Part shown: positions 45,859 through 56,617 of the stretch, one piece after another | Layout of the letters: each line of letters opens with the position of its first letter | How positions within the stretch are numbered: position 1 is the first letter of the stretch | Assembly (NCBI GenBank): GCA_001600415.1 | Contig: BCJX01000006.1 | Location: 1,213,588-1,277,587 of the forward strand | Reading direction: 5' to 3' | DNA length: 64,000 nucleotides | From: Pascua guehoae | Lineage: Eukaryota > Basidiomycota > Tremellomycetes > Trichosporonales > Trichosporonaceae | The notes under the pieces: generated by a model | Databases searched by the model: none | Told to the model about the DNA's origin: nothing | What the model saw: the letters and a program-made list of their open reading frames with translations, nothing else | Program-made: the position numbers and the translations under genes

Positions 45859-47638
45859 GGTGCTTGGGAGATGGAGGAGAGAGCGTTGGTCAGCTTCGGA
45901 GCGGACTTGTTCGGTATCAGGCCGGAAGGCCGGTGGAGGCGGCCTTTGGATGGGACTGTGATACTGATGAATGTCGTGGACTAAACTGGAGGCTTACAGA
46001 ATAATTTACGTAAACTGTATCAGGTTTAGGCGAACGTTTACGTAAGGATATGCTACCTGAGCCTGACTTTTGGGGACGCGTCGGTGGCGTCCATCCATGT
46101 TGAAAAGCGTCGACATCTCGACATTGGATGATGATGAGGGACAACTCGCAGGATGACAGGGAGCAAAAGGTGTCTGAGACACACAAGCAAACCAAGCAGG
46201 AGTACATACATGACAAAAGCAGAGATTCCAAAACTGCATGTGGATTGTATCACACAGGCCGTCACTCGCGGGCGAGAGGACAGAATGATAAGGGCTCAGG
46301 TCGTCTTGTAATAGCGGGCATTCTAATGACCTCGTAGTGGTTTGTTGGGTGACGCGTTCGTGCGACACCTCGTGGGTGGTGTGTTGCGAGCCCTGCTCGT
46401 CTTGTACCTGCAGTAGGTTTGCTTGATCCTTGATGTCCCGCTCTCGTCCTGAAATGGTCTTGTGGGTTCTTGACGGCAGGTCCTGGATGCATCAACAGGG
46501 TGCATTGCCCATGGGCTTGCTCTGCTCTTGTGCCTTGGAGCCTTGGCGTGTCGTCCTCCCCCCCCCCCCTCGGTCATTTAGTATTGGGCGGTGGTGGCCA
46601 GTCTCCACCTGCCGAGACGGCGACACCCATTACCCATGGACCCACCCACCAGTTGCGGCTACTACCGCCATGCCGAATGTGGGGCTGGGTTAGCCTGCAG
46701 GCCTGCATAGTCTGACCTGCGGGTACAGGTACGCATGCAGGTCACCCACAAGGTCTGCCAGCACAGCACAACTGCACCATGCATGCACCACCACACTGCC
46801 CCCCCCCCCGGTCTTGTGTCAACCAACGTCTTTGCGGCGCGCGTATTGGGTTGGTTGCATCGCATCCGTCCGTCATCCCTTTGCTTCCACCGACCGACCG
46901 GTTTCCACCCCGCCTCACCCATCACCGACCAGTTCATCACGCCCCGTCCTCCAAACATTCATTCACCATCATCTCCTCTCATCTTTCAACCACCATCGTC
47001 TCGTGTATATCAACACGATATCGCGCGCATAGCACACCATCTTATCAAACACAGCTTAGCGCTCACCGCTGTTGTCGGTATCCATCCACGACCACGGCCA
47101 TCTGCCCGTCCATCGCCTCTCATCTGGCCCGTCTGGTCCCTGCCTACGTCTGCCTTTTGCATCTGGCTTGACCAATCGATCATTGCTTGCCCAGTCGCCT
47201 CCATCCGTGCCCCCCCCTCCCCGGCTCCCTCCCTCGACACTGCATTTTCCTGCGCCCACAGCATTATTACACGCGTCCACTAGACTACGCCCACGGCTTG
47301 TCGCACCGACCTCATTCCACACTCTCCCTCTCCCTCTCCCTCTCCCTCTCCCTCCCTCCCTCCCTCCCTCCACACCCCCTCCCTCCCTCCCCCGCAGCGC
47401 CACACGACCACTCCACACTCTACACACGCGCGCGCCCCTCGACCCCAAAGTCGTCGCCCCTGCCGCCGTTCGCCCCAGGACCCGCATCCAACCCCCTGTC
47501 CGCCCGAAGCCGTTGCAGCCGCAGCCGCAGCCGTAACCCGATCCTGCTACCCCTCACCTTCCCACCGCCGCGCCCCCCTCCGCCTCCTCCGGCGGCCACT
47601 TTGCACTCTCGTTTCACTGCCGAATTACATCTTGCACA
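45859..47638. promoter_or_regulatory. Intergenic region with long CT-rich leader
   Basis: About 1.8 kb without a supported gene. From about 46860 to 47640 the + strand is pyrimidine-rich, with a (CTCCCT)n-type run at about 47320-47395. This looks like a promoter and leader for a rightward transcript. The left end should hold the ISA2 promoter. Confidence 0.45.
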
Positions 47639-47732
47639 ATGTCCTTTACCAACAACGGCAACGGCGAGAGTTCGCTTGCTCGCGCACACCCCGACCATCC
47701 AACCCTCACCCATTTAACCACCTCGCCCATCT
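47639..47732 (+). CDS. Possible first coding exon or upstream open frame (uncertain)
   Basis: An ATG at 47639 follows a strongly CT-rich stretch and opens a frame beginning MSFTNNGNGESSLARAHPDH. A good donor (GTGAGT) lies at 47733. If it is not used, the frame runs to a stop at 47980. No following exon could be fixed in frame. It may be a separate small gene, or an upstream exon or upstream open frame of the PP2C gene 1.4 kb downstream. No homology was recognised. Confidence 0.2.
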
Positions 47733-48095
47733 GTGAGTCCACCACTACCGCCACCACGCGTGGCGCGTCGTCGTCGCAACGCGAAACCGAACGCGTGGCA
47801 CAAGACACCTCGAGCACTCCGCATGCGGGTGCGGACGCGCCGTCCACTACAGGCATCGCCAGGACCCCTCGTGCGTCCCCAGCCCTCGTGAGCTGGTGTG
47901 GCCGGAGCTGGCTGCAGCGTCCCCGTCTCGTCTGCACACTGGCATCGGTCGACGCCGGCGCGCCATGTTTCATCTGGTGACCTGGTCAAGCGGGTGTGGC
48001 ATATGGTAGCGATCGCAACCACCACATTGCGTATGGTTGAGATGGAGGAAGCAATATCGCGCAGACACGGCATACGTGTTGTGGTGTCTGATGCT

Positions 48096-48096
<1 letters not shown>

Positions 48097-48126
<30 letters not shown>
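48097..48126 (+). repeat. Uninterrupted run of 30 C
   Basis: A perfect poly(C) tract, with the complementary G tract on the other strand. It lies about 1 kb upstream of the PP2C start. The length is likely to vary. Confidence 0.9.
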
Positions 48127-49145
48127 GCGGATCTGTGCTACCCACTACTAGTTGTGCTGTCGCATCTTTGGCATCTTTGCCCCTCGTGTGCCTGTTTCGA
48201 CTTTTGCCTTGCCTTGATGCCGGTCGTCGGCCCATTCATTCATTCTCCATCGCTGTGCACAGACTTACACCACCAGCACTTGGCTCGTCACCCACCTTTT
48301 CCACCACGTGAGTACCAGCAAGGAACATGGAACATCATTGTGCGCGATGCGCGATCCCCCAGCCGGTACCTGGTGCCCTCGCGCATGCGCGCGGTTCAGA
48401 TAGCCGTGGCCAGTGACGGTCATGGCCCAGGCTAGCGATCTCGCTGCCGACAGACCTTCGACGGTCCTTGCTGCAAGTGGCTTCCTGACACAATATTCTC
48501 TTGTTGTCGCATGAATGCGCCCCCGCTCGGACCCCCCCTCGTCCACCGCGTTCGCGCATTCTCGGGCCGCGTGGTCCGAAATGACACGCTCCCGGCTGCC
48601 GCTCCCCAACTGCATGGCTAGACCCCAGCCTGCAGCCTGCACTGGCTTGGCACCGATGCAGTGCCAAGACGGCGACGGCACAGCCGGGGAAGACGGCCAC
48701 ACGGCGATGTATTGGCTGTGGGGCGCGCGGGGATTGCGGCCAGGTCGAGGTGTTGTGACTGTTTGACGCTGTGACGTGTGTCATGAGTGTGTGCGTGTGT
48801 GCGCGTGGGGCTCCTGTTTGCCTTTGGAATCAGTGTCGTGTTTTTCCTTGACGCAGGTTGACACGCCCCTTGCGTCGTCGTCGTCGTCGTCGCTCTGCTC
48901 TGCTGCAAAGTCGCATGTCGCAGACGCACGCGCGCGCGCACGCGCACCACCACCACCACCACCCCACCCACGCCCCCTATCCCCTCCCTTCCCCTTCCCC
49001 TTGTCGTACTCCAATGCCCCCACCTCCCCAATGAACCCTAGCTGATTGAACCACCTTTACCTTTCCTTCTCCTCGCAATTCCCTACTCCTCTTTCATCCA
49101 TTCCTCCCCTTCTCCCCTTTCCACTCTTCGCCTCTTCGCCTGTCC

Positions 49146-50823
49146 ATGCCAACCTCATTCGCACGCATCGTCGCCTGGCCATTTTCACGTTGCCTATTCG
49201 GGTCCAAATCCAGTCCACTCTCCCCACCGACCACCGCGACGCCCGGCCAACTCTCGCCAGAGGACTCGCCCATCCCCATCATGAAGCGCCCCATCTTATC
49301 CGAGAGTCCAAACGCTCGCAGCAAGAGCGTCACCGTCGCCGATGGACACGACACGTATGGCGTACGTACCTTTGATCTCCACCTCGCACTCTTAACCATG
49401 CTTGCTCGTCGCGTTCGTGTTCCTCGGAGCGCTTCAGTGACTTGGCTGCCTCCGCCCACACCTGCCCCATCCTTGCCTTCCCCCATTGCCCATTCATCGC
49501 TCACGCACCAGGTCCTCAACCGTCACCCCGCCAAGCCCGAAGAGCAGGCTGAGACTCCATCATTCACAGCATCGTTCCGCGTCGGTGTGAGCGAGGACAG
49601 GAACAAGCGCTGTCGGCGAACAATGGAGGACGCCCACAGTTTTGTGTACGACTATGCTGGCGTTCGGGGACAAGGATACTTTGCCGTGTTTGAGTGAGTA
49701 GAGTGGATCGCGTGTGTATGCGGTGGGAGACAGGCTGACAGTCTTCTCAGCGGCCACGCCGGCAAGCACACAGCAGAATGGTGTGGCCAGAACTTTCACG
49801 AGTACCTCCTCGACGGCCTACTATCGAACCCAGACATGACTGTGCCAGATCTCCTAAACAAGACATACCACGCTGTCGACGCGAGGCTGTCCACTCTGGC
49901 GAACCGAAACAAGACGCACTCGGGGTGCACTGCTGTTACGGCCTTCCTCCGCATCGAGCAGGAAGGTGAGGGCGGGCCGTGCGGATTCAAAAACCCCGCT
50001 CTCGAACCCCGTGGCCTGCTCGAAGGAAAAGGCGAGGATGAGCTCGAGGCGCAGATGTTGTCTTCTCGGCGGTCATCAATGGGCGGTGGTTCTGGAGGTG
50101 GAATGGGCGGTGCCGCCACGCCCCAGAGCGAGGGGAGCCTGCGACGCAAAATGTCTGGCCGCCGCATCCGCGAGTTTGTGCGCGGCCTCACTGGCGGCGG
50201 CAGGGAGAACGAGTACGCCATTGACGACGATGTGGCGTCCAACGACGGGATGCGAATCGAATCGATCGAGCCCCAGAGCGAGCAGCCCCTTCGCCGTGTC
50301 CTGTACACTGCCAACGTTGGTGACGCGCGTGCCGTGTTGTCCCGAGGCGGACGTGCCGTGCGTCTGACCTACGACCACAAGGGGAGTGACAGTCAAGAGG
50401 CGCAGCGCATCACGGACGCTGGAGGATTCGTGATGAACAACCGCGTCAATGGTGAGTGGATCTGGCAGCAAACAATGATTAACGTTGCAGGTGTGCTAGC
50501 TGTGACGCGCTCGCTGGGCGACGCGTCGATGAAGGAGTTTGTCGTGGGAGCGCCGTACACGACAGAGACTGTCCTTGACAGCGAAGACGAGTTCCTGATT
50601 GTCGCGTGTGATGGGGTACGTCTTGTGTTTGCATGTACGATGGGAATAGCAGATTTGCTGACCCCCCATGTAGCTGTGGGACGTGTGCGAGGACCAGGAT
50701 GCGGTCGACCTTATTCGCAATGTGGAAGATCCTCAAGAGGCAAGCAAGCGGCTCCTCGATCACGCGCTCGGCAACTATTCTACCGACAACCTCAGCATCA
50801 TGGTCATCCGGTTCCTCAAGTAG
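49146..50823 (+). CDS. Protein phosphatase 2C, Ptc1-like
   Basis: Five exons (49146-49361, 49512-49693, 49751-50451, 50491-50615, 50674-50823) give 457 aa. PP2C enzymes are Mg/Mn-dependent Ser/Thr phosphatases; Ptc1 damps MAP kinase signalling (Hog1 and cell wall pathways) in yeast. Motifs are intact: RRTMED (with metal-linked E111/D112), DGHAG (D133), [42 protein letters not shown] (D407) and [12 protein letters not shown] (D446). Between [15 protein letters not shown] and [13 protein letters not shown] sits an insertion of roughly 110 residues, Gly/Ser/Arg-rich, with no counterpart in yeast Ptc1. The first exon encodes a disordered leader ([11 protein letters not shown]). Whether further 5' exons exist is open, because the upstream 1.4 kb is leader-like. 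Confidence 0.88.
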
Positions 50824-51642
50824 AGACTCGCATTTGGATTCCAACAAGCTTTACCGCCCAGTAGCATGCCGTAGGCAGGTCCGCGTTCCGTACATGCTGT
50901 GCATTGTGACGCGGCTGCTGAATGAGCCGCAATTTGTGATGTACCGGTGTAGACATAGTCAGCAAAGGGGTGCTGTTAGAGACCTGAGAAGCAGCACACC
51001 TGCACACCTGGTCTCGTGCTGGTGTGAGACAGGTGGGAGGGGTGTGTGCTGCGAGAGACCGTTGCCTCTCTTTTTCGATAGCCTCATGGTCTTTGGTAGT
51101 CTCGGCGCGTCTTGTCCTTGACAGCCAGTTGACAGGCGTTGGATGCCAAACACGCTTCACTACTCGGGACCCGCGGCGTGCGCGATTTCCAAAAGAAAGA
51201 AAGTGGTGCTGGTGGGTTGCCGAATGATGTCGGGGGGGGGGGGGGGGAAAGTGGGTTGGATCTTGTCACGACGTCACCTTTCGATCGTCCCTGTGATGTC
51301 ACACAAGCGTCAGGAGCTAACATTACTCTGATCCCTCTCCTCTTCTCACTGCGCGCCACACTACTGCGGCCCAGTAGTTACTTGGTGTAGGCAGTGCGGT
51401 AGCGTGGGTGCGCGGGCGTGCGTTTGGTTGCTCATCGGATGGCCATGCCGTCATTTACACCTTAGTCAATATCCTCTCCATCCATCCCCTCTTCTCGTCC
51501 AGGTGTCACCTTACCTCGTCACTTCTCGTCTCATCCAATCCATCCACGCCCACGCGCACGTCCATACCCACCTGGTACCACCCCACCCACACACTCGCAT
51601 CCATCCATCAAAACCCCTCTTTTCACCACCTCTCCACCCACC
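50824..51642. promoter_or_regulatory. Intergenic, PP2C terminator side and anoctamin promoter
   Basis: No gene is supported. A run of 16 G lies at 51232-51247. From about 51460 the + strand is CT- and CA-rich up to the ATG at 51643, as in other leaders of this window. Confidence 0.4.
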
Positions 51643-54600
51643 ATGTCCCGGGCCCCGGACAGAGAACTGCCCCACATCCCCCTCGACACCGACTTGCTAC
51701 CCCAACGCACCTCTTCGGTAAAGCACACCAAGCCCGCCATGGCCGACAACCCATCCAGGTCGCCCCGCGCGCCCGCTCCGTCGCGCCCGTTACCCCCTGC
51801 GCCGGCCGACGACAACGACAGCACGAGGCCCGGCGCCGTGTCCCAGTCCCAGCCGCAGTCCCAATCGCAGTTGGGCGACTACCACACGGCGTACAGCCAC
51901 ACCGCGCCAGGGGGTGCATCGTACATTGGCGCCTCGGACCACGCCCAGCTGGGCGAGCACGTGAGCTCGTACACGAGCGGTGGGGCCGGGGGTGCGCCAG
52001 GCCCGTCGCCCGTCGCGGACCCGCAGGGCCTGCGGCTCTCGTCGGACTCGGCATCTCGCCCCGCACCGGGCCAGGCGCCCGCGCAGCAGTTTTCCCCCTC
52101 GGGCCAGCCGCCCGTCTCGGCCGTCGGCGGCGGCTTCCCCTCGGACCATGCTAGCTCTGGCGCGTCGGTGGCCTCGGCCGCGTCCCAGGTCAAATCGGCC
52201 CACAGCGCACAGCAGCAGCACCAGCTCGAGTCGCCGGGTCTCGCCAACCCCTTCCACGTCGAGCTCGTCATTCCCTTTTCCCTCGCCGAGGGCATCGATT
52301 CAGAGTCCAAGTCCGGCGCCGGGAACACGACCGAAGAGGACCCAAGCAAGCGGCGCTGGGCAGCGGCGCGCGACGCAGAACTCTCCTACAACCGCCTCAT
52401 CACCGCACTCAACTCGGAGGGCCTCCGGATCGCATCGCGCGCCCCGCCCATCGACAAGGCGGACAAGGATAAGGGCAAACCCGTCGATGAGATTTGGGTC
52501 TTTGTCGGCGCTAGCGAGGGCAAGATTCGCCAGCTGGTCGAGCGCGAGCGGTGAGTGTGGGCTTGGGCGGGCGCGTGTAGCGTGCCTGTGTGCGAGCATG
52601 GACGTGGGAGGATCGGTAGGGGAGGCCATGGTGGTGCACACAAGTGTGGCTTACGTGGGTGGATTGTTGGTGGGGGTGAGAGCAGCGTGCGGATGGGTCT
52701 GAGGTGCCGAGCCAGTCGCGCAGAAAAGAGTGGCGTCGTGTGTTGGGAAACTGCCTGGAGTAGGAGATCGGTGCCGGGCACATGACTGCGAGTGCCAATG
52801 TGAGCTCGAGCAGAGGCTCGTGTTACTGGCACTGAACCAGAGCAAGGAGGGCTCATGGCACCCACCAAGTGCCAGTGCGAGCGAAAAGAGACGCTCTATC
52901 GCTGGCCCCGGCTGTTATTGTCAAGGGATGAGTAGCTCGTGTGCCGTCGGTGTAATGGGAACGAGCGCCCGTATCAGCGAGAGAAGAAAGCCTCCAATGG
53001 CTGGCTGGCGCAGGACACAGATCTGTCGAGAACTGGTAGCACAATCTCTGTGCTGCTGCTATAGATTCCACTCTTCATCCCCGGGCCTGCTTACACACGT
53101 CTGCTGTGCGATCGCTTGCACGGCTTGTTTTGACGGCGGCAACTTACTTCTTCCAAGCCCCTTTGAGATGGTGGCTGACCCGCAGCATTGTCGACGAAGC
53201 CCACGGCCTCCGCACCCCGACCGAGTCGGTCACATCGCCTTCGACGCGTCTCCGCCTCCTGTACGAGCTCCTAACGGCACCGCCGATCCAGCACGGCCTG
53301 GGCATTACACCCGGCGAGGGTCTCTGGGAGCGCGTCAAGGGCATTGTTGCGCTGCATGACGACGAGATGGACAATGCCTGGGTCCAGCGCTGGGCGAGGG
53401 CCGACTGGCAGCTTGGCCTGCTCAAGGGCCTCAACCCGTCCGACGACGAGTCGCTCGGCCGCGACCAGCCAGTCGCTGTACGCCTCTACTTCAACTTTTT
53501 GACCTCGTACACACGTTCGCTGCTGCCCCTCTCGGCCGTCTCGGTCATTTTCTGGCTCTACACGCCCGCAGGGTCGTACCCTCCCGCGTATGCGTTTGTC
53601 CTGGCCCTCTACTCGTCAATCTTCGTTGCGTGGTGGCGTATCTACGAGCGCAAGCTTGCCGTTCGCTGGGGCACGCGTGGGAGTGAGAGCTCGACCGCTG
53701 GCCGCCTCCGCCCCCAGTACGTCCGGGCCCACAACATGAGGACCCCCACCGATCCCGAGGAGAACGCGGGCCGCACACGCGAGGCAAAGATGGTCCTCTC
53801 GGTCCCATTCATCGCTCTCTGCGGCTGCATCCTGGGTGTCCTGCTCATGTCCATCTTTATGCTCGAGGCATTTGTTGGCCAGCTCTGGACTGGCTTTGGC
53901 CACCAGGTCCTTCCGTTTATTCCCACCGCCCTCTTTGTTGTTGTCGTGCCGCAGGTCGTCGCCCTCTTCAACGGCTTCTCGGAACGCCTCGTCAAGTGGG
54001 AGGACCACCCGACCGCCACGAGCGCCGAGAAGAGCCTCACGGCAAAGATGTTTGCCATGAACACCATCACCGCGTACATGGGTCTTTACCTCTCTGCGTA
54101 AGTGCCCAGTCTTTCCTTTTGCTGCACCTCTGACGCGCACAGATACGTCTACCTTCCGTTTGGCCCATACATCATGAGCCGCATCCACTCGATTATCTCG
54201 CCCCGCCACCACAAGGCCGCCGTCATGGGCGAGAAGACGTCGCTGGCCCCAGAGGCTCAGCTGGCTGCCGACATGGCCAACCCGTCCGACCTCCAGGCAT
54301 ACCGCAGCCGCCTCAACGCCAGCCGTCTCCAGTCGCAGGTGTTTGCCTGTGCGTAACAACTTTGAATCTCTCTTGGGCTCGAGCTGACCATGTAGACCTC
54401 GTCACCAACCAGGTGATTGGCACATTCCTCGAGGTCGGTCTGCCGTTTGTTCTGCGTGTCGTCAACGACTGGCGTGCTGGCAAGCCGATTTCCCAGGCGT
54501 TAAAGAACAAGGATGAAAAGGACGGTTCTGCCCAAGAGGACCCCGAGACCCGCTTCCTCAAAAAGGTCCAGCACGAGCTTAGCCTCCCTGACTACACCCT

Positions 54601-55222
54601 CTTTACCGACTACGCCGAGATGGTCACGCAGTTTGGCTACATTGTCGTCTGGTCGATCGTATGGCCACTCGCACCCGTGTTTGGCCTCGCCAACAACTAT
54701 GCCGAGCTCCGCTCAGACGCGCTCAAGATTTGCAAGCATGTGCGCCGCCCGCTCGGTGTCCGCGTCGAGTCGATCGGCACGTGGCTGAACACGATGGGTA
54801 TTATTTCCTGGGTCGGCGCGTGGACGTCGGCCACTCTTATCTACCTCTTCCGCCCCCACAAGCACGTCGTCGACACCCACGAGACGACAATCGCCATCAA
54901 GCTCGCCTCGTACGACCACACTCCGACGTTACAGACTGTCACCCCCACGGTCCTGCCCGTCATCCTCATCGCGCTCGCTGCGTCGCACGGCTACCTCGTC
55001 CTTTCCAAGGTTGTCACTGCTGTCCTCGAACGCGCGCTCTGGCGCGGAAGTCCAGAGGAGAATGCCGTCCAGGTCAAGGACCAGGTCGACTCGCGCAAGG
55101 TCGAGGAGGCGCTCGAAAACGTCAGCGCCAGCGGGTCCGCCAACGAAAAGCCTCCCAGCGCGTTCTGGGACGGCGGCGCCAATGGCGAGGCGGAGATCAG
55201 GTCGGCGTTCAAGACGGAGTAA
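51643..55222 (+). CDS. Anoctamin/TMEM16 family protein (Ist2-like lipid scramblase or ER-PM tether)
   Basis: Four exons (51643-52550, 53186-54097, 54143-54348, 54396-55222) give 950 aa. Fungal TMEM16 proteins scramble phospholipids or, as Ist2, tether the cortical ER to the plasma membrane. The first 200 residues are disordered (Ser/Gln/Pro/Ala-rich). An anoctamin-type cytosolic domain follows (NPFHVELVIPFSLAEG, then AELSYNRLITALNSEGLRI and VDEIWVFVGASEGKIRQLVE). Many hydrophobic helices come next, including FLTSYTRSLLPLSAVSVIFW. The calcium-site region is recognisable: NQVIGTFLEVGLPFVL, YAEMVTQFGYIVVW, and AP-FGLANNYAELRSDALK with Asn, Glu and Asp in family positions. Intron 1 is 635 nt, the longest in any gene here. 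The join ERE-RIVDEAHGLRTP keeps the frame. No long basic Ist2 tail exists; the protein ends soon after SAFKTE. Confidence 0.88.
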
Positions 55223-55451
55223 ACGTACCCCCTACAAACAGAGGCCCGCCCCGGCGGGCCTCCCTCCTCCTCGCTCGCCCTCCCTCCCGCCTATCCCCTT
55301 GCCCAGTTTGGAGCCCATACCATAAGGAACTATGCGGAAGTGAAGAAGAAAATGAAGAGCATATACACCTCGCTCGTCCGTATGATTCTACGCCGTAGAC
55401 AAGTAATGAGATGACACGCACACGGAAACGTCGCTTCAGTTGTTGCAGATA
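55223..55451. other. 3' flank of the anoctamin gene
   Basis: A short GC-rich inverted stretch just after the stop (GGCCCGCCCC and GGGCGGGCC-like pieces around 55242-55262) could form a hairpin in the 3' UTR. No other feature is seen before the inverted-repeat element. Confidence 0.3.
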
Positions 55452-56420
55452 CAGGGTATGAAAAATAAGTGACGAGACACCGTGTGTACAAATTCGCCGC
55501 CAACCATACATTTTGTTGTCTACAAAGCCATGCATGCCAGTTAGAATTATAAGAGAACTATTAATGGATAGGTATGCATCGTGGCTATTCAGAACCATGA
55601 CCAGACCTGCATTCATTGCATAAACCAAGGGACAGGAGGTGACACAATATCGCTATCTCCATCCTAGGGGGAGTTGGACAACATGCTGCTTTCCAGCTGT
55701 CTATCCCCTGATGGCACTGTAAGTTCTGCATGTTAACACCTGGGAGACCCTATGAATCGCCGCCAAGGCTGTCCCAGGATGGTTGATGCTATGCTGGATG
55801 AATTAAAATTACTAACATGTGAAGTGCCACTCTGGAGTGCAAAAATGACAACTCCCCTGTTCAACTCCACGTCCTGTAAATCCTCACAGGCGTGTTATAA
55901 TACTGCAAGAACACTGCTAAATGATGTTACTGTGATACTTGCATCATGTGAGTCGCCTTGAGCAACTATGCTGCCACAATTTGGGTCAAGGAGAGAGGAA
56001 ATGTGGACTGCAGAGTGGACATTTAATGTCGAAATGTCAGAGCCTCAAAACCATTGGGTATGCATGTTCCCTTCTCAGTCAANCNATTTCCTGNTGAATT
56101 AGGTACCCAAGATTGACGGGTAAGCGCCGGAACACTGTCAGAATTGATTGGAAGGACATGCAAAGGATATGATAGAGGGGCATGTGGGCTGAATGAGAGC
56201 AGAATTGAGGGGTGCACTAATGATGTTGTGCATGCATTAAACCTCAAGCTATGCATTCATTCTCCTTATANTGGACAGCTCCATATCGTCAGACAATGCA
56301 TGCAAAGTCTCATCTCTCTAGCTGTCATGGATGTTGGGAATTAATTCCTCGGGTACAAGTGTACAATGTGGTGCGGGGTTGAAAGTGGCAAACGTCTCAT
56401 CACTTATTTTTCATACCCTG
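55452..56420. mobile_element. 969-bp TA-flanked inverted-repeat DNA element, Tc1/mariner-like and non-autonomous
   Basis: The left end reads CAGGGTATGAAAAATAAGTG followed by ACGAGAC. The complement of the right end reads the same 20 bases followed by ATGAGAC. That is 26 of 27 terminal positions identical. TA dinucleotides at 55450-55451 and 56421-56422 fit the TA target duplication of the Tc1/mariner superfamily. The interior is far more AT-rich than the genes around it, has many stops in all frames and shows no transposase. All four isolated ambiguous bases noted in the window (56083, 56085, 56094, 56271) fall inside it. It sits between the anoctamin gene and the tRNA-Trp. Confidence 0.85.
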
Positions 56421-56422
56421 TA

Positions 56423-56513
56423 GCTCGAGGAGGACGAGGAGGAACATCACTCGTGTGTGCATTGTGGGCCCCACAACGCCTCTGCTACCACACAACCAGA
56501 GTGAATCGTAGCG
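56423..56513. other. 5' flank of tRNA-Trp
   Basis: About 90 bp lie between the inverted-repeat element and the tRNA. No other feature was seen. Confidence 0.3.
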
Positions 56514-56599
56514 GACCCCGTGGCGTAATGGTAGCGCGTGAGATTCCAATCGGAATGTCCTATTCCTCAAGGTTGTCCGTTCGATTCGGGCCGGGGTCG
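56514..56599 (+). tRNA. tRNA-Trp (anticodon CCA) with a 14-nt intron
   Basis: The acceptor arms GACCCCG and CGGGGTC pair over all seven positions. The D arm is GCGT-AATGGTA-GCGC. The anticodon loop TTCCAA contains CCA and is interrupted after position 37 by an intron of about 14 nt (TCGGAATGTCCTAT). The T arm GTCCG-TTCGATT-CGGGC has the normal loop. The opening GACCCCGTGGCG(T)AATGG and later AAGGTTG match the usual eukaryotic tRNA-Trp. One pair at the bottom of the anticodon stem (31-39, A with C) is mismatched. A run of five T at 56613-56617 is the Pol III terminator. Confidence 0.85.
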
Positions 56600-56612
56600 C
56601 TCATGACTGATC

Positions 56613-56617
56613 TTTTT
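56613..56617 (+). terminator. Pol III T-run terminator of tRNA-Trp
   Basis: Five T residues start 14 nt after the discriminator base, as expected for RNA polymerase III termination. Confidence 0.7.
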
